64,000 nt of DNA, from contig VWZX01013781.1 of assembly GCA_013399015.1 (NCBI GenBank), forward strand, positions 124,001 to 188,000. Direction: 5' to 3'. The position numbers were made by a program, and so were the translations under genes. The stretch's first letter is position 1, and the number at the start of each line of letters is the position of its first letter. The notes under the pieces are model-generated. The model made no database searches and was not told the origin of the DNA. It saw only the letters and a program-made list of their open reading frames with translations. Positions 1 through 12,600 of the stretch are shown in pieces. The DNA comes from Galbula dea (Eukaryota > Chordata > Aves > Piciformes > Galbulidae).

Positions 1-441
1 ACTTCCCAGAGCTCAGGATTTCTGGGAAAGTGTTAAGTTCAACACTGCACAAACACACAAAGCCCACCCCAGTACAGTGATACTGGCCCTTTAAAACAGC
101 ACTGTGAGAGGACAGGATGAAAGAAGCAGTGTGGCATCTTCACGCACCTAGAGGAATTGTCCCTGCACCCAGCAGAGCTGATGCTGAACCTAAACAAAGT
201 TACTCTGCTGGGTTTGAACAGAACAAGGCAGAGCTGTTGGGGTATCTACCCTCTGCAGCCCAGGTGGCAGGACTGCCAGCCAAAACCAGCACTGGGCAGA
301 CCCGCTGCGGGCAAGCTCTTACCTGCTAATACAATCCAACAATCCCTGAAATTCAAATGCAGTAGGGAAACCCCTTATTGAAGTATAAGTTAGAAACCAG
401 CCAGACAAGAATTGAGACACATCTATCCTTTGAGCACTCAC
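1..441 (-). other. ABCC4: ABCC4 intron 15, partial
   Basis: This stretch begins with the GTGAGTGC donor of exon 15. No coding exon with the expected next ABCC4 block (the linker followed by the TM7 region) was found here, so exon 16 is beyond the edge. Short open frames on the + strand look like chance. Confidence 0.75.
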
Positions 442-657
442 AGGTGGTTGTTCCACTGCTCCATCTTTCTGTGAGTGGACCGAAGAATCCTGGGACCAGA
501 CAGAGGACTCCGAGAAGGTTCGGCTCCGGGAAGACTTCAGGTTGGGTGTTCCTGGAACCGACGGCTGTTCTACCTCCTCATCTTTTTTCAAAAGGGAAGC
601 AAAGTCGATGCCAGATCTCAGGAACTCTGAATAGGTACCTTTCCCCACCATTTTACC
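442..657 (-). CDS. ABCC4: ABCC4 exon 15 (residues 610-681, end of NBD1 and linker)
   Basis: The acceptor is TTGTAG|GGT and the donor CCACCT|GTGAGT, phase 0; 72 codons. It encodes GKMVGKGTYSEFLRSGIDFA, SLLKKDEE, then the linker with VPGTP and a Ser-rich stretch with RSRTFSESSVWSQ. The RSRTFS site fits an RxRxxS basophilic-kinase consensus, an inference only. The last codons, DGAVEQPP, open the variable linker whose remainder is beyond the left edge. Confidence 0.95.
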
Positions 658-3600
658 CTACAATTAATATAAGCTTTGATTATCTTCATTATACACTTTC
701 TGCAAAGGACAATTTTCCTCACTGCCTCTGGGGTTCCACAGTTACTGAGCACATGACCCACTGCAAGTAACCGAGCTGAAGCTTCTTAGCTATCAGATCC
801 TCATTCAGAAAAGCAGAAAAAAGCCCTTCACCTTCTAACCAGTCCCTTCCCAGTAGCAAACCAGCGCAAGTAGTATACAAATGGGGAGACAGAAGTCCCA
901 GTTACAGCCAGGTGAGAAATACCCCCTTGGAGAAGCTGTAGGAGACAGTCATGCAGCTTTAGGACAAGCTGTTGAACTACATAACCATCAGTCTTTTTTG
1001 TATTACTGCAGGCTAGGGGTAAACAGCAGCTTAATTTTCTGACCCACACAGAGCTCTACAAAGAGTAACAAAGACCATTTTCACCCTTCTTACAGCACTA
1101 TCACAAACTCATTTCTAGAAAGCTACTGTAACTTTTAAACAGATCTGAATGGGAGGAAAAAGACACCCAGTGTCCTATTTTGCAACTCTGTGATGCATCA
1201 AAAGCAATTTCACATACTTAACTACCCAACCTTAAAGTAACAAAACACAACAAACTGCTGAAGTTCTTGCACTTCCCCCCTACTCATGAATATCTGGTAT
1301 AACAAAGTTTAGAAGGAACCAGTTTTGCCAAAGGCCTGCTTATTCTCAAAGGTATCTGTGACAATTTCTCAGTCTTAATTTAAAAAAGAAATTGGTTACA
1401 AAATAAACATAGTTCTTAATTCACACATAAGGGTAAGAAAAGAGTAAAAGCAAAGCATTATCATATCCTCAAAGTAAGTAATTCTCTTGCAGTACAGTAT
1501 ACATATGTAAGATACAAATCGATGTGTAATATTATGTATATGCATGAAAACTATGAAACCTTTTTCAGGGAAGGCATTTGACTTATTTCATTAATAATTA
1601 TAAATCTTTAAAAACATATGGTCATTAGTAGACAGAAAACATATTTACAAACTAAGAATAAAAATCTTTAACTGGCTTTTGGTTGGTTTTTTTTTCATTT
1701 TTAAATTAAAAAGGATAATTAGTATGTGGGATACAAAAGTATAGACACTGAAACCACTTACATCTTTTAGAATAAGAATTTGATTTGCAGCACGGAGGTA
1801 TTGCAGCTGGTGAGTAACCAAAACACAGATCTTCTGATGTAAGGCCTGACAAATACATCTGTGAAGAGGTGGAAAAATCTATTAAAAAGAAGTGTCCTAA
1901 AACATTTTAACTACTTCCAGAAAATATCTTCTATTCAATTAAAAAGTGTTTAAAATAAGAAAAAAATATGTTAATGCTTATTAATTTGTTAAAATTACAC
2001 TTAAACCTGTTCCTTATTTGACTTTGTACATTTCTGAGGTAGGGAAAATAAATTTCATATTTCTAGCCTGGGGTGAAATAGAAGGAAATATCTTAAGGAC
2101 ACTTCATTAAAATTGTCTTAAACATCCTCCTAACAAATGTATGTGTCATAAGCTGAATTGCAGAGAGAGCATTTAACAAAAATTAACTACTGAAAGAGAA
2201 AGCAGGGTAACATACTGTGGAAAATCATGCAAAAATTCAGCCAATAAAAGTAACTTCTTTGAGATAAATTTTCAGAGCAGCTGTATCAGTGAGCCACAGA
2301 GTTCTGGAGACATGAACAGTACTATTGGCTTGAGCTACATCGAGGTGTATTAAGGTAGAGGATCAAGATCCTTTAGTCACCTCTGACCTTCTCCCATGGA
2401 ATCAGGGCTTAATTTCCATTACTTTACCTGCTCTCCCTAGAGGCTCTCCCTGAAGTTTAGGATTTCAAGAGAGAAACGAAGAAGGAACTGGACACATCAA
2501 AACCAGCTGGCAATTTCAGTTCAATCCCATAGAGTTTTAGCAGGGAAAAAAAAAGCTGCTATCTTTTCAGCAGAGCCTTGTAAAGCTACAAGAGCCAAAA
2601 AAACACCCCAAACCACAGTAATGGTTTACTAGTTCAAAGATACGCAAGCACACTTTTCACATACAACAGGGACAGCATTGACACAACTTGAGATCCAACA
2701 CAACCGACACTCTCAATGCCTTCATCCCCAGAGTAACACAGCAAGGAGACAAAGCCTTCGAGAGGACATCCCTTTCTCATCTACTCACTATCCTAAGAAA
2801 ATGAGGAAAACTGATACTGTCTAGAACTGAAGTGTCCATGGAACCTGTTGAGTGGTATTGGGGCACTTGAACTGGACTTCTAGACAAAACTAAGCAAGAA
2901 CACACACCTCAAACAGTTTGAGCTGATGAGGAATGAAGCCTGAAGGGTCAGGCTGAAGCCTGCTCAAAGGAGAACCTTCTGAACTGCCTGGGAACCTTGG
3001 CACTCTGCTTTTCTGCTCTTGTTGGCTCATTTGGAATAGGCTGCCCAGGGAGGTGGTGGAGTCACCATTCCTGGAGGTTTTTAAGAAGAGGATAGATGTG
3101 TTTCTTCAGGGGATGATTTAGGGGTAAGAGTAGTGTAGGGCTATCGGTTGGACTAGATGATCTTGAGGGTCCTTTCCAACCGTTATGATTCTGTGATTCT
3201 GTGATTTTTGCTAACACTCTAACTCCCATTTGCTAACATGACACAGAAGGGTGGCACTCACAAGGAAAAAAAAAAAAACAAACCAACCAACCAAACTCCC
3301 CCCCAAAAATCCCCCAAACCAACTACCCCTCCACCCAGTTTCTCTCTCCCTATTTTCAAAAAAACAACAAACAAACAAATAAACAAAACAACCCACAAGC
3401 AAAACCACATCAATCCAATAGGACAAATTGAATGCTGAAATGCAAACATGCAGTAAGGGGAGTAAGGCAGAAAAAGAATTTCAGCTTAACAGCAATGATA
3501 CCATGTTGTTTACTGTGTTTCACACATCCATTGTATATATCCAATTAACTCTCTATGTAGCTTTCAACATTTTGTAACTCCTACAAACACTGTAGGAAGT

Positions 3601-6600
3601 AGAGTACTATAAAATCGTTAATACTAGTACCAGACAGCATAACTACAGGCAGCAGTGTTCCAAATAAGCTGTGCAGTAAAATTAAGTTAAAAGCAACACA
3701 GCTCCTGAGAAATTTAAGTGCTTGTTATGAAGCATTTCAGAAGCAGCTACAAACCCATGATGTCATTCTTAGGAGGCCAAGACAACAATTAATCAAGATA
3801 CTTGCAGCAGCATAACTACTTGAGCAGTTGCAACTATTTATACGTCAGGCTCTTTGTGGGAGTATTACTGTGGTGTGGTTACTGTCCACCCTCTGAGCAG
3901 TCACTGAAGCAAGCCACATGGCAACTAGAGCACTGGCTGAAGACATGCAACAAAACGTATCTTCAACAAAACCTATCCAGAGAACTGGACAAAGATCAGA
4001 GAGGCTACAGAATATATACTTGCCTCACAGGAAAGCTGCCAAAAGAGAACACATCACGTATTCAACATGAAGAGATCTAGCTTTTGCTTGCATAGCTACA
4101 CAGCCTGTAACATCACTGTGATCACCAAATTTTCTGTGTGTCAGATGTATGTCTAACAGCTTACTGGGACAAACCAGCCACTAAAAAATGCAATGGCTAA
4201 AAACCTATAAATCATGATCTTGTGTCATGGTGAAGCCACTGCACTTTAAGTTTGCATTTGGAGGGGAGGGGAAGGAAGAGGACAAAAAAAAATGGGTTAT
4301 CACAGTGTCAAACTGTTTAGAACTCTCAGAGCTATCAGCACAGCATCCTGCTTGATCTTGATCTCAGGAGAGAAGGCAAAAATGACCTCTGTGGAAATAT
4401 AAGTTTCCACTGATGTATCAAGTCACTCAGTTGAGAATTTCTAAAAAACCAACAATTTTTGATTTGCTATCTATCTGGGTAGAAAGAAGCTAACTGAACA
4501 GTTTGTTGATAACAGGTGAGTAGAAAAATTGTTGTTACAATTCACTAACACAAGCACAGGGAGGAAAAATAGCAACAAAGAGTAAACTAAGCACAACTTA
4601 GATCTATTAGCAAATCAAACAACTCACTGCTCAGGCAGCTCACTAGAAAATTTGCCATTTAAAATACTGTATCATCATGAAGCACAGAAGTTGCAAAACT
4701 AGTAAAATAGTAAGTATATAATTAACATCTGTTTCAAAACATCAAACTCCTTGACTTTTATGTTCAGAACTGGTTTTTGGGGGGAAGGTTTGGTTTTGTT
4801 TGGTTTTTTTTTAAATATTCTCTCTCCCATGTGACAACATCTGTCCTGCAGTTTACATGAGCATTAAGGTTGTACAGTGCCTTTTCTGCTACAGAAGACT
4901 GAAACCAGAATTCAAAGAGAGGCTCAGCAAAACTGAATGTGATACAAGGGCTGGCACAAAACTCTAAGAGCTCACTGAATCCTTTTTAGTGGAAACGTGG
5001 TATTGCCTTAGAACTGGAAAAGAAAACAGTCCACAAACATTTATGTTTTTTATTGGTTCACTAAGGCTTAATTTCACTGAACATCTACTTTCTGAAACAC
5101 CGCTCTGGGTAGCTGAAGAAAAGCAACCATCAATTCTAGGTGAAATACCCAATTGTAGGTGAACCACTATCTGACAGCGTTTCCTGTTCTCACGGACAAT
5201 GCAGAGAATACAGGGAACGTCTGTCTCAGCAAAGGACATACCTGGTCCAGGCATTCAGACATCTGCTGGAATACAACCAGAACTGCCACCACATTTTTAC
5301 CTGTTATTTAAAAATCTCACAAAGTTCACCTTCCTTGTGCTAATCCATTACTCTCAAGGGCCATACACTGTTAAATTAGAACTGTGGATACATTTAATGC
5401 CTGACAGCAGGACGAATTACTGCACATAGTGCCGTCACCACTGCCACATTTATTAAATATAGAAGCACATGCGGACACATACACAGAGCTAGCAGAGGTC
5501 TGAACAGAGAAGAGCCAAAGGTTCTTCAGCCACTTCAATACAAGGAAAACAAGGATGGAGGGACTATGAAAGGCGCATCCTCTTCCTCAGGCAAGAATCA
5601 ATTTAATATTAGACCCTTCCTTATAGATGCTGTATAGGTTGTTCTGTATGTTTCTTTGGTTTAAGCTCAAGAACAGAAATGTCAACATCCTTGAAAATGT
5701 ATTCCAGGAGCAAGCCACCTTTACCTTTACTACTCTTCTTCTTAAGTCCAAGTTTACATCTTCTGGTATATTTTAAATCTATTGCTTCCTGTAGCACAGT
5801 AGACCAGTTTATACCTGTGTGCACAGGCCCTTTATATGTAAGTCTCATTCTTTCATGCCTTTTTTTTTTTCTCCTCTCCTTCAGACCCCCCCAAAAATCC
5901 TATTTTCCCCTCATTTTGAATGAGAAACTGTTTTTCTCTCTTTATTTTCTTTTTATTCCTCTCTCACCTCCCATCCCTCAACACCCAAATGTTCTTGATG
6001 TGCTGTGCTGGAGCCTGAAGTGCACAAAATTGAAACATTATTCCAGTTGAGACTTTACAGGTAGAGACCTTACTGTCAGATAGAATACTGGTCATAAATC
6101 CCAAGGCATCATTTCCTCAACAAGAGCATGATGTTGCTGACTGATACTGGATTTGCGATCCACCACAATTTGCACCTCCTTTTCCATAAAACTGCTGTGC
6201 TACTTATTCCCCGCTCATTGTATGTTCATGGAGTCAACACTCTGCAGTTACCCCTGCTGTGTGCATCAATTAATTCACATCCTGTAACCAAGAATTTCCA
6301 AATCCATGTCCATCTCCAGAACTTCCTAAACCATTATCCAGTTTTCTACCAACCGAAAATGTTAGTATGAACAACCTTCATTCATCACCAGGAATACCAG
6401 ACTCACGATAGATCTCTCCAGAAATTATACTCTTCCAGTTTAACAAAAACAAACGAACAAACAACATTTTAAGTTAACAAACCTAAGTAATAGTACACTA
6501 TCAGCCACTTAAAAAAAAATTGCACTTCGACAGGAATTTTCTATACAATGTAAAAAAATAAATAAATTTGAGCCTGCAATACTGCAGAGCATGCAGCAGA

Positions 6601-9600
6601 AGCACTTATTCAGAAGAGGGTCTACGGCAGCACAGTGCTCCTCTAGGTAAGGGCAGTGTCTCCGTCCTTCCGTGCACAAAAATCCTTATTTGTTCTTCCT
6701 TCCCTATCAAGCTTTCTTTCCTTTGAGACAAACTGTTATTTAATCTTTTCTAAGTTTTTATCTCCAAGAAACAGCTTTCTTTCACCTCTGCAAAGTGCCT
6801 CTTCTGTAATGATTCTACCCTCTTCTTTACCATTCTTTTTAATTCTGCACTGGAACAGACTGCCCAGAGAGGTTGTGGAGTCTCCTTCTATGGAGATATT
6901 CAAAACCTGTCTGGACGCACTTCTGTGTGACCTGGTCTAGGGAATCCTGCTGTGGCAGGGGGATTGGACTAGATGATCTTTCAAGGTCCCTTCCAACTCC
7001 TAATATTCTGTGATTATGTGTGATTCTGTGATTCTTTATGGAAGTTCACGCTAAGGTTTACCTTTACTCTAGTTAACACTTGTATTTGTTTTAATGGAAA
7101 TAACCACTAAAATTAAAGCACATACAGAAGTGCTCACAGGCATAAAGTCTTTGTTATATTCATTTATTTATTGCATTTGCTTTCCTTTCCTTTAAATTTG
7201 TCGCAGGGAGAACAATCCCCCTGTTGTTTCTGTTCATTTCGACAGATAAAACAACCCCACACCTACTTCTAGCACGCTGTTTCTAGTTCTTTACTGTGCT
7301 GTGACAAATGCAGTGATTTCTTCTGCAGCTTTTTTCTAGTTCCAGAGGAAAAATTGAGAGAAGACAAATGATCATATGATCAAACAGCTTTGTGCTAAAA
7401 AAAAACAAAACCAGATTTGCAGAATTTTCTTTTATAGTAGGAATGATACACCTTTATCATCAAGTATCTCCAAGCATCATCACAACATCAGATCTGACTT
7501 TATCTCAAACTGCCCTGCAACCCTAGGAAGGGCAGAGTTACAAGCTACACTCTTGCACAGAGGAGGAACAGAAGGAAATCGGGCTGATCATCAGCTGAGA
7601 CTGGCACACAGTTCCTCTCACTGGAAAACATAGAAGGGAAGAACAATACCCAGAGAGAGCATTCGTCTGAACAGACTGATGGAATATAAACCTTACTCAC
7701 AAAACCACCAGTTCTGAGACAGTATCACTCATGGGACACAATTTAATTTCTGTCCAAAGGTGATGTGAAACTATATAATCTACAAAAAGATGTTTACAAA
7801 GATGCACAGGAAAAGCAGAAAATTTCTTGGAATCCAAGCACAACTGAATGATTTTCCTAGAACAAACTTCAACAGGAAATGTGCTACTGTATCTGTATGG
7901 TTGTCCTTTATTTAAAAACTAAAGTTCTCAAAATGGCACAATCCTTCAGAAGTTAATGAAAAGCTATTTTTATTTACACACACACACACACATATATATA
8001 CACACATATATGTATGCTTTCATATACACACAAAAATATATACAAAACCATAGAACTATACTGGTGCTTCCACATTGGGAGAAGGTTGAAGTATGTCTGC
8101 TGTTAAGTATCAATGGAGCTCACTGGAAAAGAGGCTACAAATAATACTAAGATAGAGAATTTTCAGTTTACACTTTACAAGGCTCCAAGGAATCTGACCA
8201 GGAGAGAGGAATTCACTGGAAAACTGGCTTTATCTCCTCCATCATACATGGAACAACTTGTCAGTACTATGGAGAAATTCTTAAGAGACACAATCCCTTA
8301 TTAATAATATCATGGACTGTTTTCCCACAGGAGCTGTGCTACTTGCATTCTCTCTCATTTGAAAAGCATTTATATATCTTTACTGTTCACTGCAGTAGCT
8401 GAAGAGAACAGGGAGAAGCAGCAAATGTAATGAACCAGCCACCCACATACTATAGCTTTGGGGAATTACTGGGAACATATCTATCTTCAACGTAAACACA
8501 AACTACATACTTATAAATAAATAAATAAATACATTTACAAGGGGGGAAAAAAGAGAGCAGCAAACTGAACAATATCCACTCCAGATTCTCATTAAATAAT
8601 CCCCTGATTCTTCCATCGCGCCCATTGTTTTATGCCTTGCGGTTTGGACTCCTGGGGGCAGCTTGTATGAAGTGGTGTCTTGGACATTCCTCAGCACCAT
8701 GTTCTAAGAAATCATTCTTGCCCAAGTGGTCTCTCCCCTCCACATTCCTAGCACTATTCAGGAAGCATTAAAGAACATCCTCTGCCTTGGTTTTGAAAGT
8801 GAACTACTGAACACAACACTCTTCTCCACCGCCCTCAGCACCTTTTATAACTGCCATGAAGGCCTCACAAGACAATTTCTGTTTGTAAAAAAGTCCTCCC
8901 TCAAGATCTTGAAATTGGAAGCATTGCTCAGTTCTCCCTGCCACTACTACTCCACCCAGTCCATTTTCTCCATAAAATGCTTTATTTCTACTTCCATCTG
9001 TTTCCCTCAAACTGACTAAAGAGTTGGGGAGGAAGAATAAACAAAAGTAAAGGAAGAACTTCAGCTAGCTTGCCAAGTTTCAAATTCTGAGACAAATCTT
9101 ATTCCTCCTCATCTCTACACATTTATCAGCAACACATACACTGTGCAGAGCAATGGTTTCTAGCTCCTTTATGGTTTTGCACGTGCAAAAATCCAGACTT
9201 CTAATTTTGCAGTAGGATGTAAACACTCCCAATGTCACAGCTCACAGAAGACACAGAATAAACTGAAGAGGTAAGCTGACCTCCTTTGCATGGCAGTACT
9301 GTACTTTCCTGTCTTCTTCTTTGTGAAAAGACCTTAAGAATTAAGGGCAAAATAGGGTCAGAGCTCAGGTGGGTGCACTTTCAGGCGTCAGGCACTGATA
9401 CAGTCAGACACTGGACTTCTACTAGAGTCATCTTGTGCAGAAACAGAAAAGCAGCTAAAGCACAGATAGCTTCAACAGGCATTAAAGAAATCTGACAGAG
9501 GACATGAACTACAGAAGTAACGAACTCCATCTAGTAGTCATGGCAGGTGAAAATGAGCCTCCACAAAATAATGAACGTAAAGCCTATGCATCATAAAGCT

Positions 9601-12600
9601 CTTACTCCATACTGGCTGATGGAAACAAACAGCAGCCATTTGAAGAAATCAGTAAAACAAAACAAGATGTTAATGGAGTTTCAGAGGAATCTCTGGATCT
9701 GAAACTGCAAACACCATTAGGATGCATAAATTTAGATACTAAAAGCTACATAGGGAAAAACGACACACCTGCAATACTAGTCAATGTAAATTCTAGTCTA
9801 CATTTTTGCAAGACAAGTTTTTGTGCCTGTCTAGGGATAGAGAGGAGGGAACAACAGTAAAACTAAATGAATTCATTTATGTGGAGTGTGGAATGCAAAG
9901 GATGCAACAATGCTCAAGAAAATCTCATTTGAGGATTCAACCAAAGCTCTACTGAATTGATTGGATTTTTTTTCCTTCTTATTCTAATAAATTCTAGATT
10001 ATACCTTTTGATACCAAGAGCTGCAAGCTATGAAGAAGCAAGAACATTCTGGGAATAACTGGATCATTCTCATACTTGCTATGTGCCATAGATTAGGCAG
10101 TCTGCAAGAAGAGAGAGACAGAGACGAGGAATGGGAAGGGAACCTCAACCTTATTGAGAAGGGAACCTGACTTTCATCAAACACTCTCCTATTTCTTCAG
10201 GAAGGGAGGAAAGAAGGTCCAACCTCTCTCTTTCATGGTAATCCTATATATTCTCTTTTCCTCTGTTTCTGCTCTCCTCCACAGTCTGGTCTACAGACCA
10301 CGGTTCCCAGTTTCAACCACCTAGAGAAATTTCAGCCATTCAACAGCAAAAATGAAAAGTCACTCCAGAACCTACGAAAGTTTTGTCCTTTTCCTTAGCT
10401 ACTTGAAAGGCTTATTACTAAGCAAATAAAGCTGCAGCAAACTCAGTGATTTAAAAATTCACCCCATGCTATTCCTCACTCAGAACTAATATTCAGAAGA
10501 CCCAATATTCATAAACCTCAATATTCATGTATGAAATCTCACATTTTCCTCAAGAAAATGGCTTATGTTCCCTTAAAAATAATTCTAAAACCTCAAATCA
10601 GACTTTTACAAGGCTTTTAAAAATAAAGAACAAAATTAAAAACACGTGAAAAAATAAACATCTTCCAGATACATAAAGTAGATGAAAAATGAATGCAGAA
10701 AGTGAATGCATTAAATTCTGTGGAGAGATCCACCTCACCAAAAATGCTTTCTCAAGTTTTTCTATAGCAAATTAGAAAACAACAATTGTATTTTATGTGA
10801 AAATAAAGCAGTAACATACTTTTCAAACAAATGTCTTCCAACTTCGGCATCTACTGCACTCAGTGGATCATCCAAAAGATAGATGTCTGCATCCTGATAG
10901 ACAGCTCTAAAAGGTTTAAAGACAAGTCAGTATCACTAAGTCTTACATTTATTTACTTCAGTCACTAAAATCTGACAGTTTGTCAATTCCAGAAACAGCA
11001 AAAAGCACTTGCCTGGCCAGATTTACACGGGCTTTCTGCCCTCCACTCAGCGTAGCTCCACGGTCTCCAATTACTGTTAGGTCACCATCTGCTAGTAACT
11101 CCAAGTCCTGTGAACACAAAAGAATAGATAGCAAGATATGTTGGTTTTAATTAATCATTTTAACTTCAAAGACCAACAAAGCTGCTTCAATATAACCTTT
11201 TCTTATTTGAAAAGTATTAATGTATCATCTCACATTAAAATACAATGATTCATACTAAACTAAATATCTGCAGTTACTTTATGGCTTTGTACCTGCACCA
11301 AAAGAAAAACTAAGAAAGCAGGAAAAATAAGTGAGACAAGTTCACTTTTTCTAGAGCTTTGCCAGAGGGAAGTGCATTGCTGTTCCTAGTCTTAGAAGTA
11401 GTATTCACTGGTGAGTCACAAAATCAAATGAAAAACTGTGAAGTATAACAGTAAATTAACTATTTTTACTAAAGCAAAATGAGCTGTCACAATAAATAAA
11501 ACAACTATTTGCATATTATTTTCTATTTGCCAATGTCCCTAAGAAGTGCATTACTTTTATTCTTACTCTACTGTATCCAGGAGAAACAACCACAACACCC
11601 ATCTCACAAATTTGCTTAATTTATGGGGCTTGTGTCTACACATAAGAGAACAAAAATAATCAGAGTTCCATGTCACATTATTGTATTTCCCACTCAAGAA
11701 ATACAGAAGTTTTATTTTAAGCTATAAAATGCATGCTGAAAGTTTATTCACAGCTTTTATAAGACACACACATTTGAAAGGAAACTATAAAAGCAAATCT
11801 ACCATCAAACATGAAGTGGAAGTTATTTTCAAAGGCAGTTTTCTGTCTTTTAAAGTCACTAAAACCTTAAATTTAGACAACAGCATATGACTGAATATCA
11901 GCAGGAGATATTGAAGCTCTATCTACCATGTGTAAAAACCTTGCAAAAAAATTTCATCACAGTAACCATCTGCTTTTCACCTGTGTCTTTGCTGACAGGA
12001 ATATCATAACATGCTGCATAAAACCTTTTTAGCTGCCAAGCAAAATGTCTGTTTCTCGACAAACCTGGCTTAATCCTCTTCTGTATCTCATGCTGCAAAC
12101 CCCTTTGTGCACAGACCTTTCAAAAACATTTTTTCATAAAACTACTTGGGCTTAGCAAGTTCTCCAACATATAGCACCAAGGTTCTTTTGATAGCAGTTA
12201 GCAATGCATAATACATGACATACATGACATTTATTTTTTTAAAAGCATATAGGATATTTACAAAATGGCAGTCAAGAAGACTGCTAGTTTCACCATTTGG
12301 TTTACACCTTTTATTGCATTTACACACACATCTACTGCAATACTAGTGAGAAGCTAAATGTGATGATGGAATTAAATAATTAGGAATAGCTTTTCCCTAA
12401 TTTGCCTGTGCTTCACAGAAACTACACCTCCCTCTAGTGAAAGTTTTAGTAATTACAGGAATGTGCTTACACATGGATGTCAAAAATAGTTACCTGTTTC
12501 TGTTAAGTTATAGGAATTATTTCACATGCTTCTAATAATAGCCAACTCTACATATATATTGCAGCATGTACCACAAGATGGTGAAATAAATAAAGATGGT

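Larger units (their letters stand above)
1859..10819 (-). other. ABCC4: ABCC4 intron 13 (9.0 kb)
   Basis: The second-largest intron, GTATGT...TTCACAG. It holds two sense-strand CR1 3' ends (3031-3206, 6848-7034), a decayed antisense CR1 piece (about 6008-6400), an A/C-rich low-complexity block and a CA/TA microsatellite. The rest is AT-rich sequence without a recognisable gene. Confidence 0.8.

Noticed and set aside
11003..11013. Alternative GT donor for exon 12 (GTGC four bases downstream of the GC)
   Set aside because: Using it adds four bases and breaks the frame into exon 13, losing Walker B.
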